NCBI GenBank assembly: GCA_019242175.1
Contig: JAFAVZ010000214.1
Location: 1-39,257 of the forward strand
Source: Acidobacteriota bacterium
GTDB lineage: Bacteria > Acidobacteriota > Thermoanaerobaculia > Gp7-AA8
Length of the DNA: 39,257 nt
Direction of reading: 5' to 3'
This document shows positions 13,100 to 22,001 of this stretch, piece after piece (position 1 is the first letter of the stretch; each line of letters begins with the position of its first letter). The notes beneath the pieces are model-generated. The model did no database searches. It saw nothing but the letters and a program-made list of their open reading frames with translations, and had not been told where the DNA came from. Made by a program: the position numbers and the translations under genes.

Positions 13100-16000
13100 C
13101 TACGCCTGCCCCCCGAGCAGCGCCTGCAGCTCGTCTTCGCTGAGCGCGCTGAGCGTCTGTTCCATCTCCGCGACGAGGAGCGGCGCGAACGCGGCGACGG
13201 TTGGCGCCTCGAACAGACGGCGCAGCGGCATGTCGACGCCGAACGTGCGGCTGACGCGGGCGATGAGCTGCGTGGCGAGCAGCGAGTGTCCGCCGAGGGA
13301 GAAGAAGTCGTCTTCGATGCCGACGTTGGGGACGCCGAGGACGTCGGCCCAGATCTCGACGAGCTGCTCTTCTTCGGCGGTGCGCGGGGCGACGGGCGCC
13401 GATTCCTGGACGTCGAGGAGATCGGGGACGGGCAACGCGCGACGATCGACTTTGCCGTTCGGCGAGATCGGCAGCTTCGCCAGGGTCACGAAGGCCGAGG
13501 GGATCATGTAGTCGGGCAGGACGGCGCGGAGATGCGCGCGCAGCTCGGCCGTCGTCGGCGCCGCGTCGTTCGGAACGACGTAGGCGACGAGGCGTTTATC
13601 GCCGGGACGGTCTTCGCGAAGGATGACCACGGCCTGGCGCACGGACGCGTGCTCGCGCAACGCGCCTTCGATCTCGCCCAGCTCGATGCGGAAGCCGCGC
13701 AGTTTGACCTGGTTGTCGGCGCGGCCGAGGATCTCCAGGCGGCCGTCGCGACGCCAACGCGCGATGTCGCCGCTGCGATAGAGCCGAGAGCCTTCGACAT
13801 CGCTGAAGGGATCGGCGATGAAGCGGTCGGCGGTGAGCTCGGGGCGGTTGATGTAGCCGTGGCCGAGGCCGATGCCGCCGATGAGGAGCTCGCCCGGAAC
13901 GCCGTCCGGCACGAGCTGCAGCGTCGCCGGATCGGCGACGTACATGCGCATGTTCTGGATCGGCTTGCCGATCGTGATCGGCTCGTTCGGAAGCACGCGG
14001 TCGATCACCGACCACACCGTGGTTTCGGTCGGGCCGTAGACGTTCCACAGCTCCGCGCAGCGTTCGAGGAGGCGGTCGGCGAGATCGCGCGGGAGCGGCT
14101 CGCCGCCGATGAGGATGCGCAGGCCGTCGATGCCTTCCCACCCGGCGTCGAGGAGCATGCGCCACGTGGCGGGCGTCCCCTGCGCGACCGTCGCGCCGCT
14201 GGTCTTCAGGAACTGCGCGAGGCGTTTGCCGTCCTTCGCCGTGCCGCGATCGCTGACCGCGGCCTTCGCGCCGCAGATGAGCGGCAGCAGTAGCTCCAGC
14301 ACGGAGATGTCGAAGGAAAGGGTGGTGATCGCGCAGACGGTGTCGGCCGCGGTAAGGCCCGGCTCCTTCAGCATCGCGAGAAGGAAGTTCGCCGCGCCGC
14401 GATGCGGGATCTGCACGCCTTTCGGCTTGCCGGTGGAGCCGGAGGTGAAGATGACGTACGCGGTGTCGGCCGGCCCCGGGCCGGTGCGTTGGTCGGCAAA
14501 GCCTCGGCGGCCATTCTCGGTGTCATCCTGAGCCGCGGAGACGGCGAAGGATCCGTACCGATCTCGCGCTGCGCCCGAAGGTACGGATCCTTCGCTGCGC
14601 TCAGGATGACACTCGTCCACGAAGAGCAGCTCGACATCCGTCGCCGGCACTTCGTCGCGGAGGGCTTGCTGGGTCACGACGAGGCGGACGCCGGTGTCGC
14701 TGAGCATGAACGCGAGGCGTTCGCGGGGATACGTCGGATCGAGCGGGAGGTACGCGGCGCCGGACTTCAGGATGCCGAGGACCGCGGTCATCATTTCCGG
14801 TCCACGGTCGGTGTAGATGCCGACCAACTCGCCCGGTTTCGCGCCGTGCGCGCGCAGCTCGATGGCGAACGCATTCGCGGCGTCGTCGAGCTCGCGGTAA
14901 GTGAGTTTGCGATCGGGGAAGATGAGCGCAACGTCGTCCGGCGTGCGTGTGACCTGCGCCTCGATGAGCGCCGTGAGCGTCGTCGGCGGCGTGTCGACGA
15001 CGTTCGCCACGCGGTCCACGAGCAGCGTGTGGCGCTCGGCTTCCGTCAGCAGCGGCAGCTCGCCGATCTTCGTCTCGGGATGCTCGACCGCGCCGCGGAA
15101 AAGGACGGCGAAATGCTCGCCGAAGGCGCGTACCGTCTCCGCTTCGAAGAGGTCGGTGCTGTATTCCAGGAGAAGGTCGAGCCGGTCGTCGTTTTGCTCC
15201 ACAAACAACGCGAGGTCCGTGCGCGCGGTCGCGGAGTTGATCTCGTCCATCTGCAGCGGCGTCAGCGTGATGCCGGGCAGGTCGAGACGCTGGTGAGGCA
15301 TGTTCTGGAAGAACACCATCACCTGGAAGAGCGGCGAGTGGCCGAGGGAACGGTCGACTTGCAGCTCTTCGATGAGGCGCTCTACGGGAAGGTCCTGATG
15401 CCCGTACGCGCCGAGCGTCGTCTCCTTGATGCGGTCGAGCAGCTCGCGGAACGTCGGGTTGCCGGAGAGCTCGGTGCGGAGCGCGAGCGTGTTGACGAAG
15501 TAGCCGACGAGTGGCTCGAGCTCCTCGCGGTTGCGACCGGCGATGCCTGAGCCGACGACGACGTCGGTCTGGCCCGTCGTCCGGAACAAAAGCGTCTTCA
15601 GCGCTGCAAGAAAGGTCATGAACAGCGTGACGCCTTCCTCCCGGCTGCGCTGCTTCGCCGCCTCGACCAGCTCGGGCGGAATGGTGATGCGCACGACGTC
15701 GCCGCGATACGACTGCTTCGCCGGACGTGGACGATCGGCGGGGATCTCCAGGATCGGGAGGTTGCCGGCGAGACGCTCCGTCCAGTAGTCGAGCTGCCCT
15801 TTGAGGACGTCGCCCTGCAGCCACTCGCGCTGCCAGAGCGCGAAGTCGGCGTACTGGATCGGCAGCTCCGTGAGCGGCGACGGTTTCCCTTGTTGATACG
15901 CCTCGTACAACGCGCCGAGCTCGCGGTAGAGGACGGAGAACGACCAGCCGTCGACGGCGATGTGATGGAAGTTGAAGACGAGCAGGTGCTCCTCTTCGGA

Positions 16001-16471
16001 CAGGCGCACGACGACCGTGCGCATCAGCGGTCCCTTCACCAGATCGAAAGGACGGCGCGCTTCGGCGTTCCCGATCGCGAGTGCCTCCTCGCGCGACGAA
16101 GCATGGAGCAGCGGCAGATCGACGCTGCCTCGTTCGGCGATGACTTGCCGCGGACGGCCGTCCGTCGCCGGCACCGTCGTGCGCAGCGGCTCGTGGCGCT
16201 GCACGAGCGTTTCGAGGCAGCGCCGGAGGATGTCGAGATCGAGCTTGCCGCGCATCCAGGCGCCGGCCGGCACGTTGTAGCTCGCGGAGTCGGGCTCGAG
16301 CTGATCGAGGAGCCAGAGGCGCTGCTGGGCGAACGACGTCGGCAGCGGATCGGGGCGTTCGCGGCGCGTGATGCGTCCGCGCGCGGCCTTCTCCTTCGCC
16401 AGCTGTTGCAGCAGGAGCGCGCGTTTCTGCGGCGAGAGATCGGCGATGCGTTGCTGGTTGACGTCGCTCAT
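13100..16471 (-). CDS. NRPS module 2, C-A-T, predicted glycine-activating
   Basis: The 1123-residue protein has a condensation domain (HHIAVDGWS near 172), an adenylation domain (A3 YVIFTSGSTGKPKG, A5 NVYGPTETT, A7 YRSGDIARW, A10 PNGKVDRRAL) and a carrier domain (LGGHSLLATQL near 1062). Aligning to the GrsA numbering by eye gives the pocket D-I-L-Q-L-G-V-V-W-(K). This matches the known glycine code DILQLGLIWK closely, so Gly is predicted. Residues 620-667 (ECHPERSEGSVPS through GPGPADT) are the translation of a GTCATCCTGAGC palindrome plus a second repeat, inserted in frame just before motif A3. The start codon overlaps the module-1 stop as ATGA, implying coupled translation. Confidence 0.92.
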   Translation of the reverse strand: MSDVNQQRIADLSPQKRALLLQQLAKEKAARGRITRRERPDPLPTSFAQQRLWLLDQLEPDSASYNVPAGAWMRGKLDLDILRRCLETLVQRHEPLRTTVPATDGRPRQVIAERGSVDLPLLHASSREEALAIGNAEARRPFDLVKGPLMRTVVVRLSEEEHLLVFNFHHIAVDGWSFSVLYRELGALYEAYQQGKPSPLTELPIQYADFALWQREWLQGDVLKGQLDYWTERLAGNLPILEIPADRPRPAKQSYRGDVVRITIPPELVEAAKQRSREEGVTLFMTFLAALKTLLFRTTGQTDVVVGSGIAGRNREELEPLVGYFVNTLALRTELSGNPTFRELLDRIKETTLGAYGHQDLPVERLIEELQVDRSLGHSPLFQVMVFFQNMPHQRLDLPGITLTPLQMDEINSATARTDLALFVEQNDDRLDLLLEYSTDLFEAETVRAFGEHFAVLFRGAVEHPETKIGELPLLTEAERHTLLVDRVANVVDTPPTTLTALIEAQVTRTPDDVALIFPDRKLTYRELDDAANAFAIELRAHGAKPGELVGIYTDRGPEMMTAVLGILKSGAAYLPLDPTYPRERLAFMLSDTGVRLVVTQQALRDEVPATDVELLFVDECHPERSEGSVPSGAARDRYGSFAVSAAQDDTENGRRGFADQRTGPGPADTAYVIFTSGSTGKPKGVQIPHRGAANFLLAMLKEPGLTAADTVCAITTLSFDISVLELLLPLICGAKAAVSDRGTAKDGKRLAQFLKTSGATVAQGTPATWRMLLDAGWEGIDGLRILIGGEPLPRDLADRLLERCAELWNVYGPTETTVWSVIDRVLPNEPITIGKPIQNMRMYVADPATLQLVPDGVPGELLIGGIGLGHGYINRPELTADRFIADPFSDVEGSRLYRSGDIARWRRDGRLEILGRADNQVKLRGFRIELGEIEGALREHASVRQAVVILREDRPGDKRLVAYVVPNDAAPTTAELRAHLRAVLPDYMIPSAFVTLAKLPISPNGKVDRRALPVPDLLDVQESAPVAPRTAEEEQLVEIWADVLGVPNVGIEDDFFSLGGHSLLATQLIARVSRTFGVDMPLRRLFEAPTVAAFAPLLVAEMEQTLSALSEDELQALLGGQA
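14470..14612. repeat. Repeat block inside NRPS module 2
   Basis: The palindrome GTCATCCTGAGC..GGATCCGTACC / GGTACGGATCC..GCTCAGGATGAC (14520-14611) is preceded by a GGGCCGGTGCGTTGGTCGGC element related to 11487-11518. It is translated in frame as CHPERSEGSVPS..FADQRTGPGP just before the A3 motif. Confidence 0.85.
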
Positions 16472-19400
16472 GACAGCTGGCTCCGGAGCAGCAGCGCCTC
16501 TTCATCCGACAAGCCTTCGAGCTGGCTGAGGAGGTCGTCGAGGTTCTCGGTCTCGAGGCTCGCGGCGCGCGCGTTGGTGATGTGCCCGGCGAGCGTCGCG
16601 ACGGTCGGCGCGTCGAAGAGGACCCGCAGCGGGACTTCGATGCCGGTCGATTTCTCGATCCGGGCGAGGAGCTGCATCGCGAGGAGCGAGTGGCCGCCGA
16701 GGTCGAAGAAGTTGTCGTCGCGGCCGATGTCAGTGCGGCCGAGGAGATCGGCCCACAACATGGCAATCATCTGTTCGTCGGGCGTCTGCGGCGCCTCGGC
16801 CACCGTCTTCGCGAACGCTTCCGGCGCGGGGAGCGCGTGGCGATTCACCTTGCCGTTCGGCGTCAGCGGGAACTTCTCCAGCGCGACGAACGCCGCGGGG
16901 ATCATGTAGTCGGGGAGCGACTTGCGGAGGTGCGTGCGCAAATCATCAGCGTTCGCGGTTCCCGTCGTGTACGCGACGAGGCGCTTGTCGCCGGGGCGGT
17001 CTTCGCGGCAGTGCACGACGGCCTGTTCGACGTCTTCGTGATGCGCGAGCACCGCCTCGATCTCGCCGAGCTCGATGCGAAAGCCGCGGAGCTTCACCTG
17101 GTGATCGATGCGGCCGAGGACTTCGAGCTGGCCGTCCGGACGCCAGGCGGCGAGATCGCCAGCGCGGTACAGCCGCGCGTTCGGGCGTTCGGAGAACGGA
17201 TCGGCGACGAACTTCTCGGCGGTGAGGTCGGGGCGACCGAGGTAGCCGCGGGCGAGGCCGTCGCCGCCGATGAGGAGCTCGCCCGGGACGCCCGGCGGGA
17301 GCAGCTGGAGGTGGCGGTCGACGATGTGAATCTGCGTGTTGGCGACCGGACGCCCGATCGGGATCGGGCCGCTGCCCGACTCGATGCGGCCGAGGGCCGA
17401 ATAGACCGTGGTCTCCGTCGGGCCGTAGAGGTTCCACAGCTCGCGGCCGCACGGGATCAGACGCTCGGCGAGCTCGCGGGGGAGCGCTTCGCCGGTCGAG
17501 ATGATCTTCAGGCCCGGCTTCCCGGTCCAGCCGATGTCGAGGAGCATGCGCCACGTCGCGGGTGTGGCCTGGAGGATCGTGACGTCGTTCTCGGCGACGA
17601 GGCGCGCGAGAGCGTTGCCGTCGCGGACGGTGTCGCGGTCGGCGAGGAGGATGTGCGCGCCGACGGTGAGCGGCAGCACGAGCTCGAAGAGGGCGATGTC
17701 GAAGGAGAGCGTGGAGACGGCGCAGACCGTGTCCTGCGCGGTCATGCCCGGCGCCTTGGCGACGGAGGCGAGGAGGTTCGCCGCGGAGCGCTGCGTGATC
17801 TGCACGCCTTTCGGGCGGCCGGTGGAGCCGGAGGTGAAGATGACGTAGGCGAGGTCGTCGGGGGAGGAAATGTGGGCGCCGGCTTCAGCCGGCCGCCGGG
17901 ACCGGCTGAAGCCGGTCCCCACGTTTTCCTCTACATTCACCACCTCGAGGCCCGCGACCGGCACGCGGTCGCGCAGCTCAGGCTGCGTCACCACGACGCG
18001 CGCTTCGGCGTCGCCGAGCATGAACGCGAGGCGTTCGGCCGGATACGACGGGTCGAGCGGGACGTAGGCGCCGCCGGCTTCGAGGATGGCGACGATGCCG
18101 ATCACCATCTCCAGCGAGCGTTCCACGAAGAGGCCGACGAGCGAGCCGGGGCCGACGCCTTTCTCGCGCAGTTCCGCGGCGAGCGCGGAGGCGCGGGCGC
18201 GGAGCTCGGCGTAGGTCAGCGTGACGCCGCGGAACGTGATCGCCGGCTTGTCGGACGGAGGCTGGATCAGATCGATGAGCGGGCCGGGCGTGTAGTCGGC
18301 GCGCGTGTCGTTCCACTGCGCGAGCTGCGCGCGTTCGGCGTCCGTCAACAGAGGCAATGCGGCGAGCGGCGTCGAGGCGTCGGCGATCGCGGCGCGGAGG
18401 AGCACGACGAAGTTGCCGGCGAGGCGTTCGATCGTCGCGCGGTCGAAGAGGTCGGTGCTGTACTGGAAGAGCAGCTCGCCCTGCTCCTCCTGATTCACGA
18501 ACAGCGCGATGTCCGTCTGCGCGGAGCCGGGGTGCACCTGGTCGAGCGGCACGCGCGAGACGCGCAGGCCGTTCATCGCGATGGGATCGCGCGCGTAGTT
18601 CTGGAAGAACATCATCACCTGCACGAACGGCATGTGACTCGCGGCGCGGTCGATCTTCATCGACTCCAGGACGCGGCTGAGCGGCGCATCCTGATTCGCC
18701 TGCGCGCCGAGCGTGGTTTCGCGAACGCGCGCCAGCAGATCGCCGAACGTCATCGCATCGGCAAACTGCGCGCGGAGCACGAGCGTGTTCACGAAGAAGC
18801 CGACGATCGACTCCAGCTCCGCGCGCGGGCGGTTCGCCAGGCCGACGCCGATCGGCAGATCGTCCTGTCCGGTGAGGCGATGCAGCAGCGTCGTCCAGGC
18901 GGCGAAGAGCGTCATGAACGGCGTGACGTTCTCCTTCCGGCTGAACTGCTCCATCGCCTCGTACACGTCGGGCGGGATGAGGTGACGCACGAGCGAGCCT
19001 TTGAACGACTGCACGGGCGGGCGGGCGTGGTCGGCGGGAAGGTCGAGCGTCGAAGGGCAGCCCTCGAGATGCTCGCGCCAGTGCGCGACCTGGCGGTCCA
19101 TCCGTTCGCCTTCCAGCCACTCGCGCTGCCAGAGCGCGTAGTCGGCGTACTGCAGGCGCACGGGCTCGAGCGCCTCGCCGTTGTAGAGCCGGGCGAGCTC
19201 GCCGAGGATGACGTTGATCGACCAGCCGTCGATGAGCAGGTGATGGACGGCGATCGCGAGCAGGTGATGCTCACCGCTCACCTGCACGAGCAGCGCGCGG
19301 ACGAGCGGACCGCGCGCGAGGTCGAACGAGGCGGCGATCGACGCGCTCGCGATCTGCAGCGCTTCGTCGTCACTCGCGGCATTCGCGCGGACGAGAGGCA

Positions 19401-19749
19401 CCGACAGTGAAGGAGCGATGCGTTGGAATCCGCGGCCGTCTTCCGACGGAACCGAGGTGCGCAGCGACTCGTGGCGGCGCACCACTTCGTCGATCGCGCG
19501 TTGGAGCGCGTCGACGTCGAGCGCGCCCTCGAGCCAGAGCGCGATCGACTCGTTGTACGCGGCGCTGCCGGGCGCGAGCTGCTCGACGACCCACAGCCGC
19601 TCCTGGCCGAAAGACAGCGGAATGCGCTCGGGGCGCGGACGAGGCCGCACCTCCCCTGCCGCGGCGCGCCGTTCGGCGACGAGTTTTTCGAGCAGCGCGC
19701 GTTTGGCGCTGGAGAGTCCGGCGAGACGTTCGTTGTTGTCGTTGGTCAT
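16468..19749 (-). CDS. NRPS module 1, C-A-T
   Basis: The 1093-residue protein has a short N-terminal segment (LSSAKRALLEKLV), a condensation domain with HHLLIDGW near 170, an adenylation domain at about 490-960 (YVIFTSGSTGRPKG, NLYGPTETT, YRAGDLAAW) and a carrier domain with LGGHSLLAMQL near 1020. The pocket read by eye is D-I-F-Q-I-T-L-V-Y-(K), with no confident match. As the first synthetase in transcription order, it starts with a C domain instead of A-T. It probably condenses an acyl or other starter unit, although no acyl-CoA ligase or loading carrier is visible. Residues 609-626 (NVGTGFSRSRRPAEAGAH) come from a 52-bp palindromic repeat placed just before motif A3. The start is 2 nt after the barrel-protein stop. 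Confidence 0.92.
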   Translation of the reverse strand: MTNDNNERLAGLSSAKRALLEKLVAERRAAAGEVRPRPRPERIPLSFGQERLWVVEQLAPGSAAYNESIALWLEGALDVDALQRAIDEVVRRHESLRTSVPSEDGRGFQRIAPSLSVPLVRANAASDDEALQIASASIAASFDLARGPLVRALLVQVSGEHHLLAIAVHHLLIDGWSINVILGELARLYNGEALEPVRLQYADYALWQREWLEGERMDRQVAHWREHLEGCPSTLDLPADHARPPVQSFKGSLVRHLIPPDVYEAMEQFSRKENVTPFMTLFAAWTTLLHRLTGQDDLPIGVGLANRPRAELESIVGFFVNTLVLRAQFADAMTFGDLLARVRETTLGAQANQDAPLSRVLESMKIDRAASHMPFVQVMMFFQNYARDPIAMNGLRVSRVPLDQVHPGSAQTDIALFVNQEEQGELLFQYSTDLFDRATIERLAGNFVVLLRAAIADASTPLAALPLLTDAERAQLAQWNDTRADYTPGPLIDLIQPPSDKPAITFRGVTLTYAELRARASALAAELREKGVGPGSLVGLFVERSLEMVIGIVAILEAGGAYVPLDPSYPAERLAFMLGDAEARVVVTQPELRDRVPVAGLEVVNVEENVGTGFSRSRRPAEAGAHISSPDDLAYVIFTSGSTGRPKGVQITQRSAANLLASVAKAPGMTAQDTVCAVSTLSFDIALFELVLPLTVGAHILLADRDTVRDGNALARLVAENDVTILQATPATWRMLLDIGWTGKPGLKIISTGEALPRELAERLIPCGRELWNLYGPTETTVYSALGRIESGSGPIPIGRPVANTQIHIVDRHLQLLPPGVPGELLIGGDGLARGYLGRPDLTAEKFVADPFSERPNARLYRAGDLAAWRPDGQLEVLGRIDHQVKLRGFRIELGEIEAVLAHHEDVEQAVVHCREDRPGDKRLVAYTTGTANADDLRTHLRKSLPDYMIPAAFVALEKFPLTPNGKVNRHALPAPEAFAKTVAEAPQTPDEQMIAMLWADLLGRTDIGRDDNFFDLGGHSLLAMQLLARIEKSTGIEVPLRVLFDAPTVATLAGHITNARAASLETENLDDLLSQLEGLSDEEALLLRSQLS
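17872..17923. repeat. 52-bp double-hairpin repeat inside NRPS module 1
   Basis: GTGGGCGCCGGCTTCAGCCGGC and ACCGGCTGAAGCCGGT form two hairpins bounded by GTGGG and CCCACG. Read on the minus strand it gives NVGTGFSRSRRPAEAGAH, directly before motif A3. Confidence 0.85.
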
Positions 19750-19751
19750 GA

Positions 19752-22001
19752 TCAGAACCGGAGGAGGTAGCTCACCTTCATGAAGTACTGGCGAGCGGTC
19801 GGGTTGAGCGCGGACTGCGTGGCCACCACCTGCGAGGGCGGGCCGCTGAGCAGCGCGACGTTGTCGTAGTTGTCGGAGTAGCCGAGGTAGAGAACGGTGC
19901 CGGGGTTGAGGACGTAGCTGAAGAGGACGTCGCCCGTGACGTGCTTCGTCCGGGGGAGCGCCACGAGCGATTCATCCGGCGTGATCGCGTGCGTGTCGAC
20001 GATCAGCCGCAGCGCGAGGTAGCGGCTGAACTGCATGTTGATCTTCGTGCGGGAGATCGGGTTGCGGAACACGAGGCTGCCGTCGCCCACGCTGCCGACG
20101 GAGCCGCGCGTGTAGAGGTCGTCGTAGATGAGCGTCTCGTCGATGCGCAGCCGGGAGAAGGGGCTGAGCGTGAAGCCGACCTGGATCAGCTTGCGGTCGC
20201 CGAGGAACGGGTCGAGGCCGGCGCCCGGGAAGTAGTTGACCGCGCTGCCTTGCGAGTAGCTGAGCGAGGCGGTGAGCCACTTCCACCACTCGGTGCGCGC
20301 GGCGACGGTCTCGAGATGCTTGCGGAAGTCGAGGCCGGCGAACAGCTCGTACGACTGCTCGGTGGTCAGCGTGAGCGACGTGCCGCCGACCCAGTTCCAG
20401 TTCATCGACGCGGAGCCGAGCCAGTCCTGCAGCTCGCCGCCGTGATCCCACGTCGCCAGGCCGGTGACGCTCGGGCCCCAGCTGAAGAGCTTCGTCCCCT
20501 CCGACCAGCGCTTGAGGCTCGCCGTGTGCTCGGTCTGGCGGATGTCCGTCCGCGGAATGAATCCGAGCTCGCTGATGAAGTTGCGGCTGATGTCGCGGTA
20601 CTGCCCTTCGTAGTTGAAGACCTTGCCGGCGCGGCCGACGTCGAGATAGCCCATCGAGCCGTCGACGTCGCCGAAGAGTCCTCCGCGGTTCCAGCTCTTG
20701 CCGATCTGGCCGGTGGCCGTCCAGTTCTCGCCGATGCGGATGCGGCTGTCGACGGCGGCGGTGCGGTTGGAGACGCCGCCGATGTCTTTGCTCGTGAGGA
20801 GAAAGCCGGCGTTCGACTGCTGGCCGAAGTCGCGTTGCAGGCGCGCGACGCCGATGTTCGCGCGTTGCCCGAACTCGGGATGCTCGACGGGCAGTCCGAG
20901 CCCGCCTTCACGATCGTCGATGGCCAGGCCGCCGAGGGCCCAGCGGCCGACGCGGCCGGTCATGCGCGCGCCGATGCGCGGATCGGCGATGCGCCGGGAG
21001 AAGAAAAGGCTCATCGGCGTCTGGAAGAAGCCGGCGTTTTCGAGGAAGAACGGTCGCTTCTCGGGGAACAGCACCTCGAAGCGCTGGTTCACGATCACCT
21101 GCGGCTCATCCGACTCGACTTCGGAAAAGTCGGGATTCACCGTGACGTCGGCGGCGAGCGACTCGCGCAGTACGAACTTGCCGTCGAGGCCCACGCGGCC
21201 GGGCGTCGTGTTCGTGTAGCCGGCCGGACGCACCGTGCCCGGACCGCCCGGTTCGAGCAGGCGCGAATGCGTCAACACCGAGTACGGGATGAACTGGTAG
21301 TTGCGGCCCGGCGAGATCGTGTCGTCGATCTCCAGCGTCGCGAACTGGGGGACGAAGCCGGCCACGCGGTCGGTGATCCACGGCCAGTAAACGAACTCGT
21401 TCTTGCGCGGGATGATGCGGCTGAGCGAGACGCCCCAACGCTGCGTCGGCCCCGGCGCGAAGCGGATGCTCTTGAACGGGATCGTCATCAGGACCGCGAA
21501 GCCGTCTTTCGTGATGCGGCCTTCGGAGTACCAGAGCGTGTCGAAGTTGAAGTCGTAGCCCTGGCCTTCGGTCGTGATGCCGTCCAGCTGGACGCCGAAG
21601 GGATTCGCGGCGAAGACGTACGCGCGCTGCTTGTCGTGGAAGGTGTCGAGGAAGATCTGCACGCCTTCGTCGCCGAAGATGTCCTCGCGCCGCGTGACGC
21701 GCGCGCGCACTTTGTCCGGCTCGTCCTGGCAAATGAAGGCGACGTAGAGGTTCACGTCGTCGTAGCCGAGGTAGACGGCGGTGTTGAGCGTGGCCGGCTC
21801 GCCGTCTTTCGGCGTGTTCTGGCGCATGTCGGTGACGCGCTCCATCCCCGCGGCGCCGGCCGGGATGATGTCCTGCAGATGCGGCTGCACGGCGAGGCGC
21901 GGCACGCGCAGGACGGCCGTGGAGTCGGGGATCTTCTGGGCGAACGCGGGAAGGGAAAGGAACAACAGCGCGGCGAACGCGCCTCGCAGATGCTTGGTCA
22001 T
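19752..22001 (-). CDS. DUF5916-type outer-membrane beta-barrel protein with CBM9-like N-domain
   Basis: The start is ATG 22001 (MTKHLRGAFAALLFL); upstream codons of the longer ORF are a shadow of the GT87 gene. A signal peptide ends around AFAQ. Residues 40-220 resemble a DOMON/CBM9-like sandwich (VYLGYDDVNLYVAFIC, DEGVQIFLDTFHD). Next come VNPDFSEVESDEPQV and RFEVLFPEKRPFFLEN, a signature of the DUF5916 family, and a long series of alternating strands ending in a C-terminal Phe (KVSYLLRF), as usual for outer-membrane barrels. The protein has 749 residues. The gene overlaps the GT87 gene by ATGA and lies 2 nt before NRPS module 1. An outer-membrane role in uptake, export or surface binding is possible, and its presence in the NRPS operon is unexplained. 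Confidence 0.82.
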   Translation of the reverse strand: MTKHLRGAFAALLFLSLPAFAQKIPDSTAVLRVPRLAVQPHLQDIIPAGAAGMERVTDMRQNTPKDGEPATLNTAVYLGYDDVNLYVAFICQDEPDKVRARVTRREDIFGDEGVQIFLDTFHDKQRAYVFAANPFGVQLDGITTEGQGYDFNFDTLWYSEGRITKDGFAVLMTIPFKSIRFAPGPTQRWGVSLSRIIPRKNEFVYWPWITDRVAGFVPQFATLEIDDTISPGRNYQFIPYSVLTHSRLLEPGGPGTVRPAGYTNTTPGRVGLDGKFVLRESLAADVTVNPDFSEVESDEPQVIVNQRFEVLFPEKRPFFLENAGFFQTPMSLFFSRRIADPRIGARMTGRVGRWALGGLAIDDREGGLGLPVEHPEFGQRANIGVARLQRDFGQQSNAGFLLTSKDIGGVSNRTAAVDSRIRIGENWTATGQIGKSWNRGGLFGDVDGSMGYLDVGRAGKVFNYEGQYRDISRNFISELGFIPRTDIRQTEHTASLKRWSEGTKLFSWGPSVTGLATWDHGGELQDWLGSASMNWNWVGGTSLTLTTEQSYELFAGLDFRKHLETVAARTEWWKWLTASLSYSQGSAVNYFPGAGLDPFLGDRKLIQVGFTLSPFSRLRIDETLIYDDLYTRGSVGSVGDGSLVFRNPISRTKINMQFSRYLALRLIVDTHAITPDESLVALPRTKHVTGDVLFSYVLNPGTVLYLGYSDNYDNVALLSGPPSQVVATQSALNPTARQYFMKVSYLLRF

